This document shows positions 47,373 through 56,133 of a stretch of 64,000 bases of DNA, piece after piece. The notes beneath the pieces were generated by a model. That model made no database searches and was not told the DNA's origin. It saw only the letters and a list, made by a program, of their open reading frames with translations. How positions within the stretch are numbered: the stretch's first letter is position 1; the number at the start of each line of letters is the position of its first letter. The DNA is from Streptomyces netropsis (GTDB lineage: Bacteria; Actinomycetota; Actinomycetes; Streptomycetales; Streptomycetaceae), in assembly GCF_014203545.1 (NCBI RefSeq), contig NZ_JACHJG010000003.1:186001-250000 (forward strand). The letters run 5' to 3'. The translations under genes were made by a program, and so were the position numbers.

Positions 47373-47423
47373 GTGAAGTCGGGATGTGCGGTCGAGCGGT
47401 GAAGTCGGGAGGTGAAGTCGGGA
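47373..47423 (-). repeat. Three 12-bp direct repeats upstream of a small protein gene
   Basis: GTGAAGTCGGGA occurs at 47373-47384, 47399-47410 and 47412-47423, with spacings of 26 and 13 bp. On the minus strand they read TCCCGACTTCAC and lie 12-62 bp before the small gene's ATG. They could be operator sites. Confidence 0.8.
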
Positions 47424-47559
47424 CGACGTCGCGATTCGTGGCGAAACAACGAAGCGCGTGATCGGGAGACACGGAGTTGGGGCCGACGGGGGGACCGGCG
47501 CGGAAGGCACGGCCCCGCCGTCGGAACGTGTGGGTCCTCGTCCTCCCGGGCCGGGCCCG

Positions 47560-48675
47560 TCAGACCTGTGCCGCCCCCTCGCCCTCCGCGATCGCCTCCG
47601 CCACCTCCGCCGTGCGCGCGGCCTCCTCCGCCGCGAACCGCTGGGCGTCGTAGGCCTCGGCGAGCTCCTCGTCCTGCGCCATGAGGAGGTCCAGGCTCGC
47701 GTCGCCCATCTCGAGGACGCCCATGTCGACGTACGCGCGCTGGAGCCGCTCGCCCCACAGGCCGATGTCCTTGACGCACGGGACGATGCGGCTGAAGAGC
47801 AGCTTCCGGAAGAGCCGGAGGTATTCGGCCTGCTCGCTCAGCTCCTGGGCCTCCTTCGCCGGGATGCCGAAGTCGATCAGGACCTCGTCCCCGCGCAGCC
47901 GGTCGCGCATCAGATAGCAGCCCTCGATGACGAATTCCTCGCGCTCGCGCAGTTCGGCGTCGGTGAGCTCTTTGTAGTAGTCGCGCAGTGCCATCCGGCC
48001 GAACGCGACGTGCCGGGCCTCGTCCTGCATGACGTAGGTGAGGATCTGCTTGGGCAGCGGTTTGTCCGTGGTGTCGCGCAGCATGCCGAAGGCGGCGAGG
48101 GCCAGGCCCTCGATGAGGACCTGCATGCCGAGGTAGGGCATGTCCCAGCGGGAGTCCCGCAGGGTGTCACCCAGCAGCGACTGGAGGTTGTCGTTGATCG
48201 GGTAGAGCATCCCGATCTTCTCGCGCAGGAACCGGCTGTAGATCTCGGCGTGCCGGGCCTCGTCCATCGTCTGGGTGGCGGAGTAGAACTTCGCGTCCAG
48301 GTCGGGCACGGACTCCACGATGCGCGCGGCGCACACCATCGCCCCCTGCTCGCCGTGCAGGAACTGGCTGAACTGCCACGAGGCGAAGTGGCGGCGCATC
48401 TCGCGCCGGTCGGCCTCGCCCATCCGGTCCCAGTACGGGGATCCGTAGACGGTCATGTTCTCGTCGGGAACACCGAGCGGGTCGTACGGGTCGACCTCGA
48501 GGTCCCAGTCGATGCGCTTGACGGAGTCCCACTGCTTGTCCTTGCCCTTCTGGTAGAGGGCGAGAAGCCGGTCGCGGCCACCGTCGTAGTCCCAGCCGAA
48601 CCGGGCGGCGCCGCTCGCCGGAACCTCCCAGGCGCCGGCTCCGGGGTCGTGTGCGTAGAGCTTTCGCGTCGTCAT
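47560..48675 (-). CDS. Ferritin-like diiron oxygenase/hydroxylase-type protein
   Basis: The 371-residue protein looks like a ribonucleotide-reductase-R2-type helical bundle. Two E-x-x-H motifs, TMDEARHAEIYSRF and MQDEARHVAFGRMAL, together with earlier Glu residues (about 110, FLHGEQGAMV), would bind two irons. The C-terminus is Glu/Ala-rich. The family contains N-oxygenases and acyl-modifying enzymes; substrate unknown. The ATG at 48675 follows GGAGACGTCG. It is divergent from a second diiron gene at 48879. Confidence 0.9.
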   Translation of the reverse strand: MTTRKLYAHDPGAGAWEVPASGAARFGWDYDGGRDRLLALYQKGKDKQWDSVKRIDWDLEVDPYDPLGVPDENMTVYGSPYWDRMGEADRREMRRHFASWQFSQFLHGEQGAMVCAARIVESVPDLDAKFYSATQTMDEARHAEIYSRFLREKIGMLYPINDNLQSLLGDTLRDSRWDMPYLGMQVLIEGLALAAFGMLRDTTDKPLPKQILTYVMQDEARHVAFGRMALRDYYKELTDAELREREEFVIEGCYLMRDRLRGDEVLIDFGIPAKEAQELSEQAEYLRLFRKLLFSRIVPCVKDIGLWGERLQRAYVDMGVLEMGDASLDLLMAQDEELAEAYDAQRFAAEEAARTAEVAEAIAEGEGAAQV

Positions 48676-48878
48676 CGACGTCTCCTGTCCCTCGCGCGCA
48701 TGGCTGATTGGCAGGCTCACACGCCGCTTACCGTCGGGTCAATGAGGGGTCGTCAGACCATTGGGCATGTCGTGTGACTTGTCGTACCGGAGGGATTGAC
48801 GTCCTTGCTGACAAGCAGTCTCATAAGGACGGACCGATGTCGTACCACGGGTAACTCACAGGCGAGGTGTCCTCAGCC
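48676..48878. promoter_or_regulatory. Divergent promoter region between two diiron protein genes
   Basis: The 203-bp gap holds GTCGTACC twice (48781-48788 and 48839-48846) and the near-palindrome TGCTGACAAGCA (48806-48817). TetR-type binding would fit, as a TetR gene follows the plus-strand gene. No gene is present. Confidence 0.5.
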
Positions 48879-49808
48879 ATGACCACGGTGACCGAAAAGA
48901 CCGCGCTCCGGGACGCGCTGGGGCTACTCAAGGACCGCGAGCAGGTCGCCGAGCGACTCCTCGCGTCCTCCGCCAGGCACTCCTTCGATCCGGACGCCGA
49001 GCTGGACTGGGCCGCGCCGCTCGAAGAGGGCAAGTGGTTCTGGCCCCCGGAGCTGGTCTCCCTCTACGGGACGCCGTTGTGGCGCCGGATGGCGGAGGAG
49101 CAGCGGATGGAGCTGGCCCGGCACGAGGCCGCGGCACTTGCCTCCCTCGGCATCTGGTTCGAGATCATCCTGATGCAGCTGCTGGTCCGGCACATCTACG
49201 ACAAGCCCGTGACCAGCGCACACGTCCGGTACGCGCTGACGGAGATCGCGGACGAGTGCAGACACTCCAAGATGTTCGCCCGCATGATCGACAGGACGGG
49301 GTCACCGACCTACCCGGTCCGCCGGCTGCACCACAACCTCGGCCGCTTCCTCAAGACCGTCTCCACCACGCCCGGTTCGTTCGCCGCCACGCTGCTCGGC
49401 GAGGAGATCCTCGACTACATGCAGCGCCTGACCTTCCCCGACGAGCGCGTGCAGCCCCTCGTCCGCGGCGTCACCCGCATCCACGTCGTCGAGGAGGCAC
49501 GGCACGTGCGGTACGCGCGGGAGGAGCTGCGCCGCCAGATGGTCTCCTGCCCGCGCTGGGAGGCGGAGTTGACCCGGGTCAGCTGCGGGGAGGCGGCCCG
49601 CGTCTTCTCCATAGCCTTCGTCAATCCGGCCGTCTACACGAACGTCGGCCTCGACCGCCGTGAGGCCGTCGCCCAGGTGCGGGCGAGCGGCCACCGGCGC
49701 GAGGTCATGCAGGCCGGGGCGAAGCGGCTCACCGACTTCCTGGACGACGTCGGGGTCCTGCGGGGCGTCGGCCGACGGCTGTGGCGGAGCTCCGGACTGC
49801 TCGCCTGA
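48879..49808 (+). CDS. AurF-like diiron oxygenase
   Basis: The 309-residue protein resembles the AurF family of p-aminobenzoate N-oxygenases (PF11583). Metal-ligand blocks are EIADECRHSKMFARM (about 122-136), GEEILDYMQR and RIHVVEEARHVRYAREELRR, each with E-x-x-H or Glu pairs. It is predicted cytosolic. An ATG at 48879, nine bases after GAGGTG, is the likely start. Substrate is unknown. The neighbouring diiron gene and TetR gene suggest a small regulated oxidation system. Confidence 0.88.
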   Translation: MTTVTEKTALRDALGLLKDREQVAERLLASSARHSFDPDAELDWAAPLEEGKWFWPPELVSLYGTPLWRRMAEEQRMELARHEAAALASLGIWFEIILMQLLVRHIYDKPVTSAHVRYALTEIADECRHSKMFARMIDRTGSPTYPVRRLHHNLGRFLKTVSTTPGSFAATLLGEEILDYMQRLTFPDERVQPLVRGVTRIHVVEEARHVRYAREELRRQMVSCPRWEAELTRVSCGEAARVFSIAFVNPAVYTNVGLDRREAVAQVRASGHRREVMQAGAKRLTDFLDDVGVLRGVGRRLWRSSGLLA

Positions 49809-49864
49809 GCCCCCGCTCACCAAGGCCGCCTCGCGTACCCACCAGGACCGTTACGCTGCGGTCC

Positions 49865-50662
49865 ATGAACGGCAGCGGAACCGCCTCGGCAGCACCGACC
49901 CCGGCCGTACCGACGCCCGAGGCACCCGCCGCTCCGGCCCCCGCTCCCGCCGCCCGTGGCGCCTACCGCAGGCTCAGCGTCGCGGAGCGTCGCGCCCAGC
50001 TCATCACCGCCGCGCTCACTCTGTTCGGCCACCGCGCGCCCGAGGACGTCTCGCTCGACGACGTGGCGGCGGCCGCGAAGGTGTCGAGGCCGCTGGTGTA
50101 CCGCTACTTCCCCGGCGGCAAGCCCCAGCTCTACGAGGCCGCCCTGCGCAGCGCCGCCGACGACCTCGAACAGTGCTTCGCCGAGCCGCAGACCGGGCCC
50201 GTCACCGGCCGCCTGGCCGCCGCGCTCGACCGGTATCTGGCCTTCGTCGACGGGCACGACGCGGGTTTCAGCGCGCTGCTCCAGGGCGGCAGCGTCGTCG
50301 AGACCTCCCGTACGGGCGCGATCGTGGACGAGGTGCGGCGCACGGCCGCCGAGCAGGTGCTGGCGCACCTGGAGGTGGCGGAGCCGGGGCCACGGCTGCG
50401 GATGATGGTCCGCACGTGGATATCGGCCGTCGAGGCCGCGTCGCTGATCTGGCTGGACGAGGGCAAGCAGCCGCCCGTGGAGGAGCTGCGCGACTGGCTG
50501 GTCGACCACTTCATGGCCCTGCTCACCGTGACCGCGGCGAGCGACCCGCAGACCGCCACGGCCGCCCGTGCCGCGCTGGCCCTGGAGCGCCCGGACGGCC
50601 CGGTGGGTCAGCTGGGCCGCCGCGTGCTGGAGGTCGTCGCTGACGCGGAGCACCTGCTCTGA
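49865..50662 (+). CDS. TetR-family regulator with Ala/Pro-rich N-terminus
   Basis: The 265-residue protein has a disordered Ala/Pro/Thr leader of about 35 residues. A helix-turn-helix follows (ALTLFGHRAPEDVSLDDVAA, KVSRPLVYRYFPGGKPQLYE), then a ligand-binding domain of usual size. It lies 56 bp after the AurF-like gene, on the same strand. It may control the divergent diiron pair. The ATG at 49865 is the first that keeps the frame inside the intergenic gap. Confidence 0.9.
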   Translation: MNGSGTASAAPTPAVPTPEAPAAPAPAPAARGAYRRLSVAERRAQLITAALTLFGHRAPEDVSLDDVAAAAKVSRPLVYRYFPGGKPQLYEAALRSAADDLEQCFAEPQTGPVTGRLAAALDRYLAFVDGHDAGFSALLQGGSVVETSRTGAIVDEVRRTAAEQVLAHLEVAEPGPRLRMMVRTWISAVEAASLIWLDEGKQPPVEELRDWLVDHFMALLTVTAASDPQTATAARAALALERPDGPVGQLGRRVLEVVADAEHLL

Positions 50663-50719
50663 CCTGCGTTTCCTGGCACCCCGAGGCCGTTGTCACACCT
50701 CGCCCGTAGGGTCGTGAGC

Positions 50720-51475
50720 ATGCTCGTGGACCGCGCTTACGTACCCTCCGAGCTCGTCGGTGACGGCGAGCGCGACGGCTGGCCCTGGTCGGTGCCCTGT
50801 GTGAAGGAGCTGCTCGGTGACGGGATCGCCTTCGAGGCGCCCGTCACCTTCCTCGTCGGGGAGAACGGCTCGGGCAAGTCGACCGTCGTCGAGGCGGTGG
50901 CGGAGGCGTTCGGGCTGGACGGGCGCGGCGGCCGGGCGGGCCGGAAGTACGGCAACGACCGCCCGCCGTCCCCGCTCGGGTCCGCCCTGCGGCTGGACCT
51001 CACCTCGGCGGGCTCGCGCATGATGACCGGCTCCCGGATGCGGAAGAAGGGGTACTTCCTCCGGGCGGAGACCGCGTTCGGCCTGATGGAGACCGTGTGG
51101 GGCCTGCCGGGGTACTGGGACGAGAACACCTCGGAGATGAGCCACGGCGAGGGCTTCCTCACCGTCTTCGAGGCGATGTTCCGGCAGCCGGGGCTGTATG
51201 TGATGGACGAGCCGGAGGCCGCGCTGTCCTTCGCCTCCTGCCTGCGGCTCGTCGCTCTCATGCACCGGCTCGGGCGGACCGGTGCGCAGGTGATCTGCGC
51301 GACCCACTCCCCCGTCCTGGCGTCGACGCCGGGGGCCCGGATCCTGGAGGTGGGCGAGCACGGCATCCAGCCGGTCGAGTGGAGCGAGCTGCTGCTCGTG
51401 GACCACTGGCGGCGGTACATGAGCGACCCGGAAGCGTATCTGCGCCATCTGATCCCGAAGGACGAGCGCGGCTGA
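50720..51475 (+). CDS. ABC-type AAA ATPase (COG3910-like)
   Basis: The 251-residue protein has Walker A LVGENGSGKSTVVEAVAEAF (about 44-63), a SHGEGF signature-like stretch, Walker B GLYVMDEPEAALSF and a switch CATHSPVLAS. No membrane partner gene is nearby, so it is not an obvious transporter. Such single ATPases resemble the SMC/RecF group and are widespread; role unknown. ATG at 50720, with an in-frame GTG at 50714 also possible. A small gene follows 48 bp later. Confidence 0.9.
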   Translation: MLVDRAYVPSELVGDGERDGWPWSVPCVKELLGDGIAFEAPVTFLVGENGSGKSTVVEAVAEAFGLDGRGGRAGRKYGNDRPPSPLGSALRLDLTSAGSRMMTGSRMRKKGYFLRAETAFGLMETVWGLPGYWDENTSEMSHGEGFLTVFEAMFRQPGLYVMDEPEAALSFASCLRLVALMHRLGRTGAQVICATHSPVLASTPGARILEVGEHGIQPVEWSELLLVDHWRRYMSDPEAYLRHLIPKDERG

Positions 51476-51523
51476 CGCGCGCCCGGTGCCGGTCCCGCGC
51501 CCGCGACGGCGGAGAATCGAGGG

Positions 51524-51799
51524 GTGAGAAGCGAAGAGACGCCCTTCGTGGGCGGGCCGCTGGACGGCCGCGTTCTGCCGGTGCTCCTGGGACCCACCGG
51601 TCACCCGCCGAAGAGGTACGAGATCCCCGTGCCGGACGCGGACGGCGGGGAGCCGACCGTCCTCGTGTACCGCAGGGTCCAGGCGGCCACGACGCGTCGG
51701 CTCGGGCTGCACAAGGGGTGGAAGTACGAGTACGACCCCGAGGGTCGGCGGAGCACCGGCCCCAAATGGCCGTGGTCGCGGCCCGACGCCCGGCCGTAG
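51524..51799 (+). CDS. Small conserved hypothetical protein
   Basis: The 91-residue protein opens RSEETPFVGGPLDGRVLPVL, a block common to short Streptomyces proteins, followed by TVLVYRRV and a basic, Trp-rich end (KGWKYEYDPEG, GPKWPWSRP). It has no membrane segment. A GTG at 51524 follows GGAG by nine bases. Function unknown. Confidence 0.7.
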   Translation: MRSEETPFVGGPLDGRVLPVLLGPTGHPPKRYEIPVPDADGGEPTVLVYRRVQAATTRRLGLHKGWKYEYDPEGRRSTGPKWPWSRPDARP

Positions 51800-51912
51800 C
51801 CCTCAGGTGTGACCGGGTTAGGCGGATTCGCCCACCGGACTGCCATTCGTACTACTGGCATGGCACGATCCTCCTGGGGCTGCCGACACGCCCCACTACC
51901 GGAGGTGAAGCT

Positions 51913-53082
51913 GTGCCAGGACGGTCAGGACGCTTCGTGCAAGCGGTCTGCACGGCGGCGCTCGTCGCAAGCGCCACGCTCGTACTGCCCGCGCCGATGG
52001 CGGCCGCCGCGCCCGCCGACCCAGCCGACCAGCCGGTCAGCGCCCTGCTCAGCCAGCTCCAGACGCTCTATCAGAAGGCCGAAGAGGCCACGGAGACGTA
52101 CAACGCGACCGAGGAGAAGCTGAAGAAACAGCGCACCGAGGTCAACAAGCTCAACGAGGACCTGGCCGACGCCCGCGTCGCCCTCGACGGCAGCCGCAAC
52201 GACGCGGGGCGGCTGGCCCGGGAGCAGTACCGCGGCCTCGACAACCCCCTCTCCCCGTACATGCGGTTCCTGCTCAGCGGCAACGCCCGGCAGGCCCTCG
52301 ACCAGGGGCACGAGCTGAAGCGGGCCGCGGGTCGCCGCGCCGCCACGCTCGAACGCCTCACGGGCGGCGAGAAGCGGGCGGCGGTCCTCGCCGCGCAGGC
52401 GCGCGACGCGCTCAACGTGCAGGAGGCGCTCGCCGCGAAGCAGAAGCAGCAGCGCGACACCGTGCGGAAGCGGCTGGCCGCCGTCGAGCGGCTGCTGGCC
52501 TCGATGACCGGCGAGCAGTTGGAGCGGCTGCGGAAGCTGGAGCAACAGGGCATCACCGAGGCACAGCGCAAGCTGGTCGACTCGGGCAGGCTCGGCCGCT
52601 CGGGCAGGCTCGGCGGCTCGGTCAACCCTTCCGTCGTCGGCGGGAAGGCCCTGCGGTACGCCTTCCAGCAGGTCGGCAAGCCGTACGTGTGGGGCGCGTC
52701 GGGGCCGGACTCCTTCGACTGCTCGGGCCTGACCTCCCAGGCGTGGGCACACGCGGGCGGCGCGATCCCCCGGACCAGCCAGGAGCAGTGGAAGACGCTG
52801 CCGAAGGTGCCGCTGAACGAGCTGCGCCCCGGTGACCTGGTGCTCTACTTCGAGGGCGCGACGCACGTCGCGCTCTACATCGGCAACGGCCAGGTGATAC
52901 AGGCGCCCCGGCCCGGTGCGTATGTGAAGGTCTCGCCGATCGCGGCGAACCCGCTGCTCGGCGCCGTGCGCCCGGACGCGGACAAGGCCCCGCTGCGCGA
53001 CTACGCCCCGCCGAAGGTGCCCGAGGGCGCCTGGGCCGGATCGGACACCGGGTACGGCTCGGCGAGGGCACCGGGCCGCTAG
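51913..53082 (+). CDS. Secreted NlpC/P60 peptidoglycan endopeptidase
   Basis: The 389-residue enzyme has a signal peptide (VQAVCTAALVASATLVLPAP, cleaved near residues 32-36) and a long coiled-coil region (about 45-225). A C-terminal NlpC/P60 domain follows, with catalytic Cys270 (SFDCSGLTSQAW) and His318 (ATHVALYIGNG). It should cut peptide cross-links in the wall; coiled coils of this kind keep such enzymes quiet or localised. The GTG at 51913 follows GGAGGTGAA. The C-terminus is Ser/Gly/Ala-rich. Confidence 0.94.
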   Translation: MPGRSGRFVQAVCTAALVASATLVLPAPMAAAAPADPADQPVSALLSQLQTLYQKAEEATETYNATEEKLKKQRTEVNKLNEDLADARVALDGSRNDAGRLAREQYRGLDNPLSPYMRFLLSGNARQALDQGHELKRAAGRRAATLERLTGGEKRAAVLAAQARDALNVQEALAAKQKQQRDTVRKRLAAVERLLASMTGEQLERLRKLEQQGITEAQRKLVDSGRLGRSGRLGGSVNPSVVGGKALRYAFQQVGKPYVWGASGPDSFDCSGLTSQAWAHAGGAIPRTSQEQWKTLPKVPLNELRPGDLVLYFEGATHVALYIGNGQVIQAPRPGAYVKVSPIAANPLLGAVRPDADKAPLRDYAPPKVPEGAWAGSDTGYGSARAPGR

Positions 53083-53097
53083 GGCCTGTCCGGCGGA
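53076..53097. repeat. 22-bp repeat across a stop codon, copy 2
   Basis: Identical to 15054-15075. It spans the TAG of the NlpC/P60 gene (53080-53082) and continues GGGCCTGTCCGGCGGA. Confidence 0.75.
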
Positions 53098-53194
53098 AAG
53101 TGCCGCGATGGGGTCGTCGATCGGCTGCGGCGCAGTCGTGGCCGGTCGCGCGGTTCCCCGCGTCCCTTCGGGGCCCGGTGCCTGGCCCGCACGG

Positions 53195-54496
53195 TCAGTC
53201 CGCGTCCCCCGTCCCCTCGGTCACCTCGCCCTCTTCGAGGTCTCCCTCCGCCTCGCCCGCGTCCCGCACATACGCGTCGGCCTTCGCGGAGTCGAAGAAG
53301 AAGTGCTCGAAGTCCGCGGGGTCGTCGAAGCCGTTCGCGATGCGGTCCGCGACCGGCTGGAGGCGGCCCGCCGCGCCGACGAGGTTCAACACGTGCGGGG
53401 GCGGGGGCGCCAGCATGGCGTTGGTCCATTTCGTCGCGGGCCGGGCGGTGGCCCAGAAGCGCTCGAAGGTGGCCTGCATCCACGCCGTGTCGAAGGGCGC
53501 GCCGCCGCGCGCGACGATCGCTTCGAGGTACGAGGCCGCGCACTTGGCGGCCAGGTTCGCCCCCTGGCCGGTGACCGGGTCGTTGGCCACGACGACGTCG
53601 CCGACGCCGAGGACCGCCCCGCCCGACGGCAGCCGTCCGACGGGGTGCCGGACGGTCGGGGTGTAGCGGCCGACGAGGGTGGCGTTGGCGTCGGTCAGCT
53701 CGACCTTCGTGGCGCGCGCGTACTCCCAGGGCGTGAAGCGCTCCAGCAGTTCCAGGGTGCGCACCAGATGCTCGCCCGGGTCCCTGACGTCCTGGAAGAC
53801 GTCGATCGGGCCGCCCGGTATGCCCTCCCAGAAGAGGATGTCGGCGTGGCCGGAGGTGGTGAGCGTGGGCATCACGAACAACTCGCCGGCGCCGGGCACG
53901 AGGTTGCACCGCATGGCGTCGTACTCCGGGTGTTCGTGGCGCGGGCCGAGCCCGTGGACGTAGGCGACGGCCAGCGACCGCTGGGGGGCGGCGTAGGGCG
54001 AGCGGGCGGCGTCCCGGCCGAACATCGACGCCAGCTCGCCCTTGCCCGCCGCGACCAGCACCAACTCGTAGCGGCGGGAGAGGAAGTCCAGGTCGGAGAC
54101 GGCCGCGCCGTGGATGACGAGCCGGCCGCCGCGCTCGGCGAAGACGTCCATCCAGCCGGCCATCTTCACGCGCTGGTCGACGGACTGGGCGTAGCCGTCG
54201 AGGCTGCCGGCCCAGTCGACGGTCCGGTGGTAGCCGCCGGGCTCACGGGCGGGCCCGGCCACGGAGACGCCGAGGCCCTCGATGCGCGGGGCCCGGTTCT
54301 CCCAGAAGTTGAGCTTGAGGTCGCGCTCGTGGTCGAGCGCGGTGGCGAACATGACCTGGGTGGACATGACCCGGCCGGAGCGCGTCTCGTCGGCCGTGCG
54401 GTGGGACATCAGGGTCACGTCGTACCCCTTGGACTGGAGCCCGAGGGCCAGCTGGAGGCCGGACTGGCCGGCTCCGACGATGAGGATCCGTCGCAT
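53195..54496 (-). CDS. FAD-dependent monooxygenase, styrene/indole monooxygenase-like
   Basis: The 433-residue flavoprotein has an N-terminal Rossmann GAGQSGLQLALGLQSKGYDV (8-27), a middle substrate part and a second FAD motif, GVGDVVVANDPVTGQGANLA. It resembles StyA-type epoxidases that need reduced FAD from a partner reductase. No reductase gene is close. The C-terminus is strongly acidic (EGDLEEGEVTEGTGDAD). It begins 92 bp after cvnD, on the same strand, and could be part of the conservon transcript. Substrate unknown. Confidence 0.88.
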   Translation of the reverse strand: MRRILIVGAGQSGLQLALGLQSKGYDVTLMSHRTADETRSGRVMSTQVMFATALDHERDLKLNFWENRAPRIEGLGVSVAGPAREPGGYHRTVDWAGSLDGYAQSVDQRVKMAGWMDVFAERGGRLVIHGAAVSDLDFLSRRYELVLVAAGKGELASMFGRDAARSPYAAPQRSLAVAYVHGLGPRHEHPEYDAMRCNLVPGAGELFVMPTLTTSGHADILFWEGIPGGPIDVFQDVRDPGEHLVRTLELLERFTPWEYARATKVELTDANATLVGRYTPTVRHPVGRLPSGGAVLGVGDVVVANDPVTGQGANLAAKCAASYLEAIVARGGAPFDTAWMQATFERFWATARPATKWTNAMLAPPPPHVLNLVGAAGRLQPVADRIANGFDDPADFEHFFFDSAKADAYVRDAGEAEGDLEEGEVTEGTGDAD

Positions 54497-54588
54497 GGTC
54501 TGTCTCGCTCCCGCTCTGGCTCGGTACGGGGTCCTTGCCCGGTGGTGCCTTCCGCATGCCGGGGACGGCCGGTACCGCGGGCCCGCGG

Positions 54589-55227
54589 CTACGCGGGGGC
54601 GGCGTCGAGGGCCTGCCGGACCAGGGTCAGCAGCGCGTCGACGACGCTCTCGCGCCGCCGGGCGTCGATGTCGACGACCGCCACGTACGACGGCAGGGAC
54701 AGCGCTTCCCGGACGTCCTCCGGCGCGTACCGGGCGGTGCCCTCGAAGTGGTTGACCGCGACGATGTACGGCAGCCCGCAGCTCTCGAAGTAGTCGAGCG
54801 CGGGGAAGCACTCCGTCAGCCGCCGGGTGTCGGCCATCACGACCGCGCCGATCGCCCCGCGCACCAAGTCGTCCCACATGAACCAGAAGCGCTTCTGGCC
54901 CGGTGTGCCGAAGAGGTACAGCACCAGCTCGGCGTCGAGGGTGATGCGGCCGAAGTCCATGGCGACCGTGGTCGTGGCCTTCTCCGGAATGGCGACCAGG
55001 TCGTCGAGTCCCTCGCTGGCGACCGTCATCACCGCCTCGGTGCGCAGCGGGGTGATCTCGGAGACCGATCCGACGAAGGTCGTCTTGCCGACGCCGAAGC
55101 CGCCCGCCACGACGATCTTCGTGGCGACGGGGGCCTTCGACCGGTCGGTCTGCCAGCCCTGCGGCTCCCCTTCGTCGCCGGGTGCCGCGGCCTTCGCGCC
55201 CATCGTGTCAGAGTCTGGAAAGTCCAC
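54589..55227 (-). CDS. cvnD: Conservon small GTPase (CvnD)
   Basis: The 212-residue Ras/MglA-like GTPase has P-loop VVAGGFGVGKTTFVGSVSE, switch MDFGRITL, the DxxG-like LFGTPGQKRFWFMWDDL and VNHFEGTARY in the place of NKxD. The GTG at 55227 overlaps the end of cvnC. In S. coelicolor and S. griseus, conservon GTPases act with a membrane kinase-like protein in morphology and antibiotic control. Confidence 0.94.
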   Translation of the reverse strand: MDFPDSDTMGAKAAAPGDEGEPQGWQTDRSKAPVATKIVVAGGFGVGKTTFVGSVSEITPLRTEAVMTVASEGLDDLVAIPEKATTTVAMDFGRITLDAELVLYLFGTPGQKRFWFMWDDLVRGAIGAVVMADTRRLTECFPALDYFESCGLPYIVAVNHFEGTARYAPEDVREALSLPSYVAVVDIDARRRESVVDALLTLVRQALDAAPA

Positions 55228-55624
55228 TCAGCACCCTTTCGAGCAGCGCGCGGTCGGGCCGGCAGCCGCCGTACCCGATGCCGTACACGCGGATCCTTCC
55301 CTGGTCGGCCAGATCGCCGAGGAGTACGCGCACGACGCCCAGCGGCATCTTCAGCAGCGCGGACACCTCGGCGACCGACCGCAGCCGGCGGCAGAGCCCG
55401 ATGATGGCGCGCACCTCGGGCATGAGCAGGGCGGCCAGCCCGCCGGTGACCGGCTCGGGCCACTCGCCGGGGTCGTCGAGCGCCGCCACGAAGGTCTCCA
55501 CGCGCAGGACGTGGCCGAAGCGGTGCCGCCCACCGGTGAGCGAGTACGGACGTACCCGCGCCGGTCTCCTGCCCACCGCGGCCCGGTCGGGGACGCGCAG
55601 GGGCAGGGGGTGGGTGAGGGTCAC
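55208..55624 (-). CDS. cvnC: Conservon DUF742 protein (CvnC)
   Basis: The 138-residue protein belongs to DUF742. It starts with the RVRPYSLTGGR block (22-32), and a winged-helix-like C-terminus contains RSVAEVSALLKMPLGVVRVL and LADQGRIRVYG. The GTG at 55624 overlaps the cvnB stop (GTGA). Such proteins bind CvnA and CvnD partners in the conservon complex. Confidence 0.93.
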   Translation of the reverse strand: MTLTHPLPLRVPDRAAVGRRPARVRPYSLTGGRHRFGHVLRVETFVAALDDPGEWPEPVTGGLAALLMPEVRAIIGLCRRLRSVAEVSALLKMPLGVVRVLLGDLADQGRIRVYGIGYGGCRPDRALLERVLSGLSRL

Positions 55625-56133
55625 GTAACCGCCTCCACCGACCGGCGCAGCTCCCTGCGCAGTTCGGGGGTGAGTACGTGGCCGGCCCGGCCGACGAAGA
55701 GGGCCATGTGGTAGGCGACGACGCTCATGTCGCAGTCCGGGGAGGTGTGGACGCCGAGCAGCGAGCCGTCGCTGATCGTCATGACGAAGAGGCTGCCGCC
55801 GTCCATGGCGACCATCGTCTGTTTGACGAAGCCGCCGTCCATCAGGGCGGCCGCCCCCGTCGTCAGGCTGCCGAGGCCGGCCACGATGGTGGCGAGGTCG
55901 GCGGTGGATCCCCGTGGGCTCTCCGGCTGTTCGCCACCGGCGGCGGGGGCCGGCGGGTCGGAGGAGAGCAGCATCAGACCGTCGGAGGAGACGACGGCGA
56001 CGGATTCGACGCCGGGCACCTCCTCGACGAGGTCGGTCAGCAGCCAATGCAGATTGCGGGCTTCGTTGCTCAGCCCGTAGCCCGTGGGACCGGTGGGGGT
56101 AACGGGGGTCGCCCCCCGGGAAAATGCAGTCAA
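55621..56133 (-). CDS. cvnB: Conservon Roadblock/LC7 protein (CvnB)
   Basis: The 170-residue protein is a Roadblock/LC7 domain: LHWLLTDLVEEVPGVESVAV then SSDGLML and FVMTISDGSLLGVHTSPDCD. A Pro-rich insertion separates two strands. It probably acts as GTPase-activating partner of CvnD. The ATG overlaps the cvnA stop (ATGA). Confidence 0.94.
   Translation of the reverse strand: MTAFSRGATPVTPTGPTGYGLSNEARNLHWLLTDLVEEVPGVESVAVVSSDGLMLLSSDPPAPAAGGEQPESPRGSTADLATIVAGLGSLTTGAAALMDGGFVKQTMVAMDGGSLFVMTISDGSLLGVHTSPDCDMSVVAYHMALFVGRAGHVLTPELRRELRRSVEAVT

Noticed and set aside
37373-47423. CRISPR array
   Set aside because: No series of regularly spaced repeats with unique spacers exists; the three 12-bp repeats at 47373-47423 are too short and irregular.
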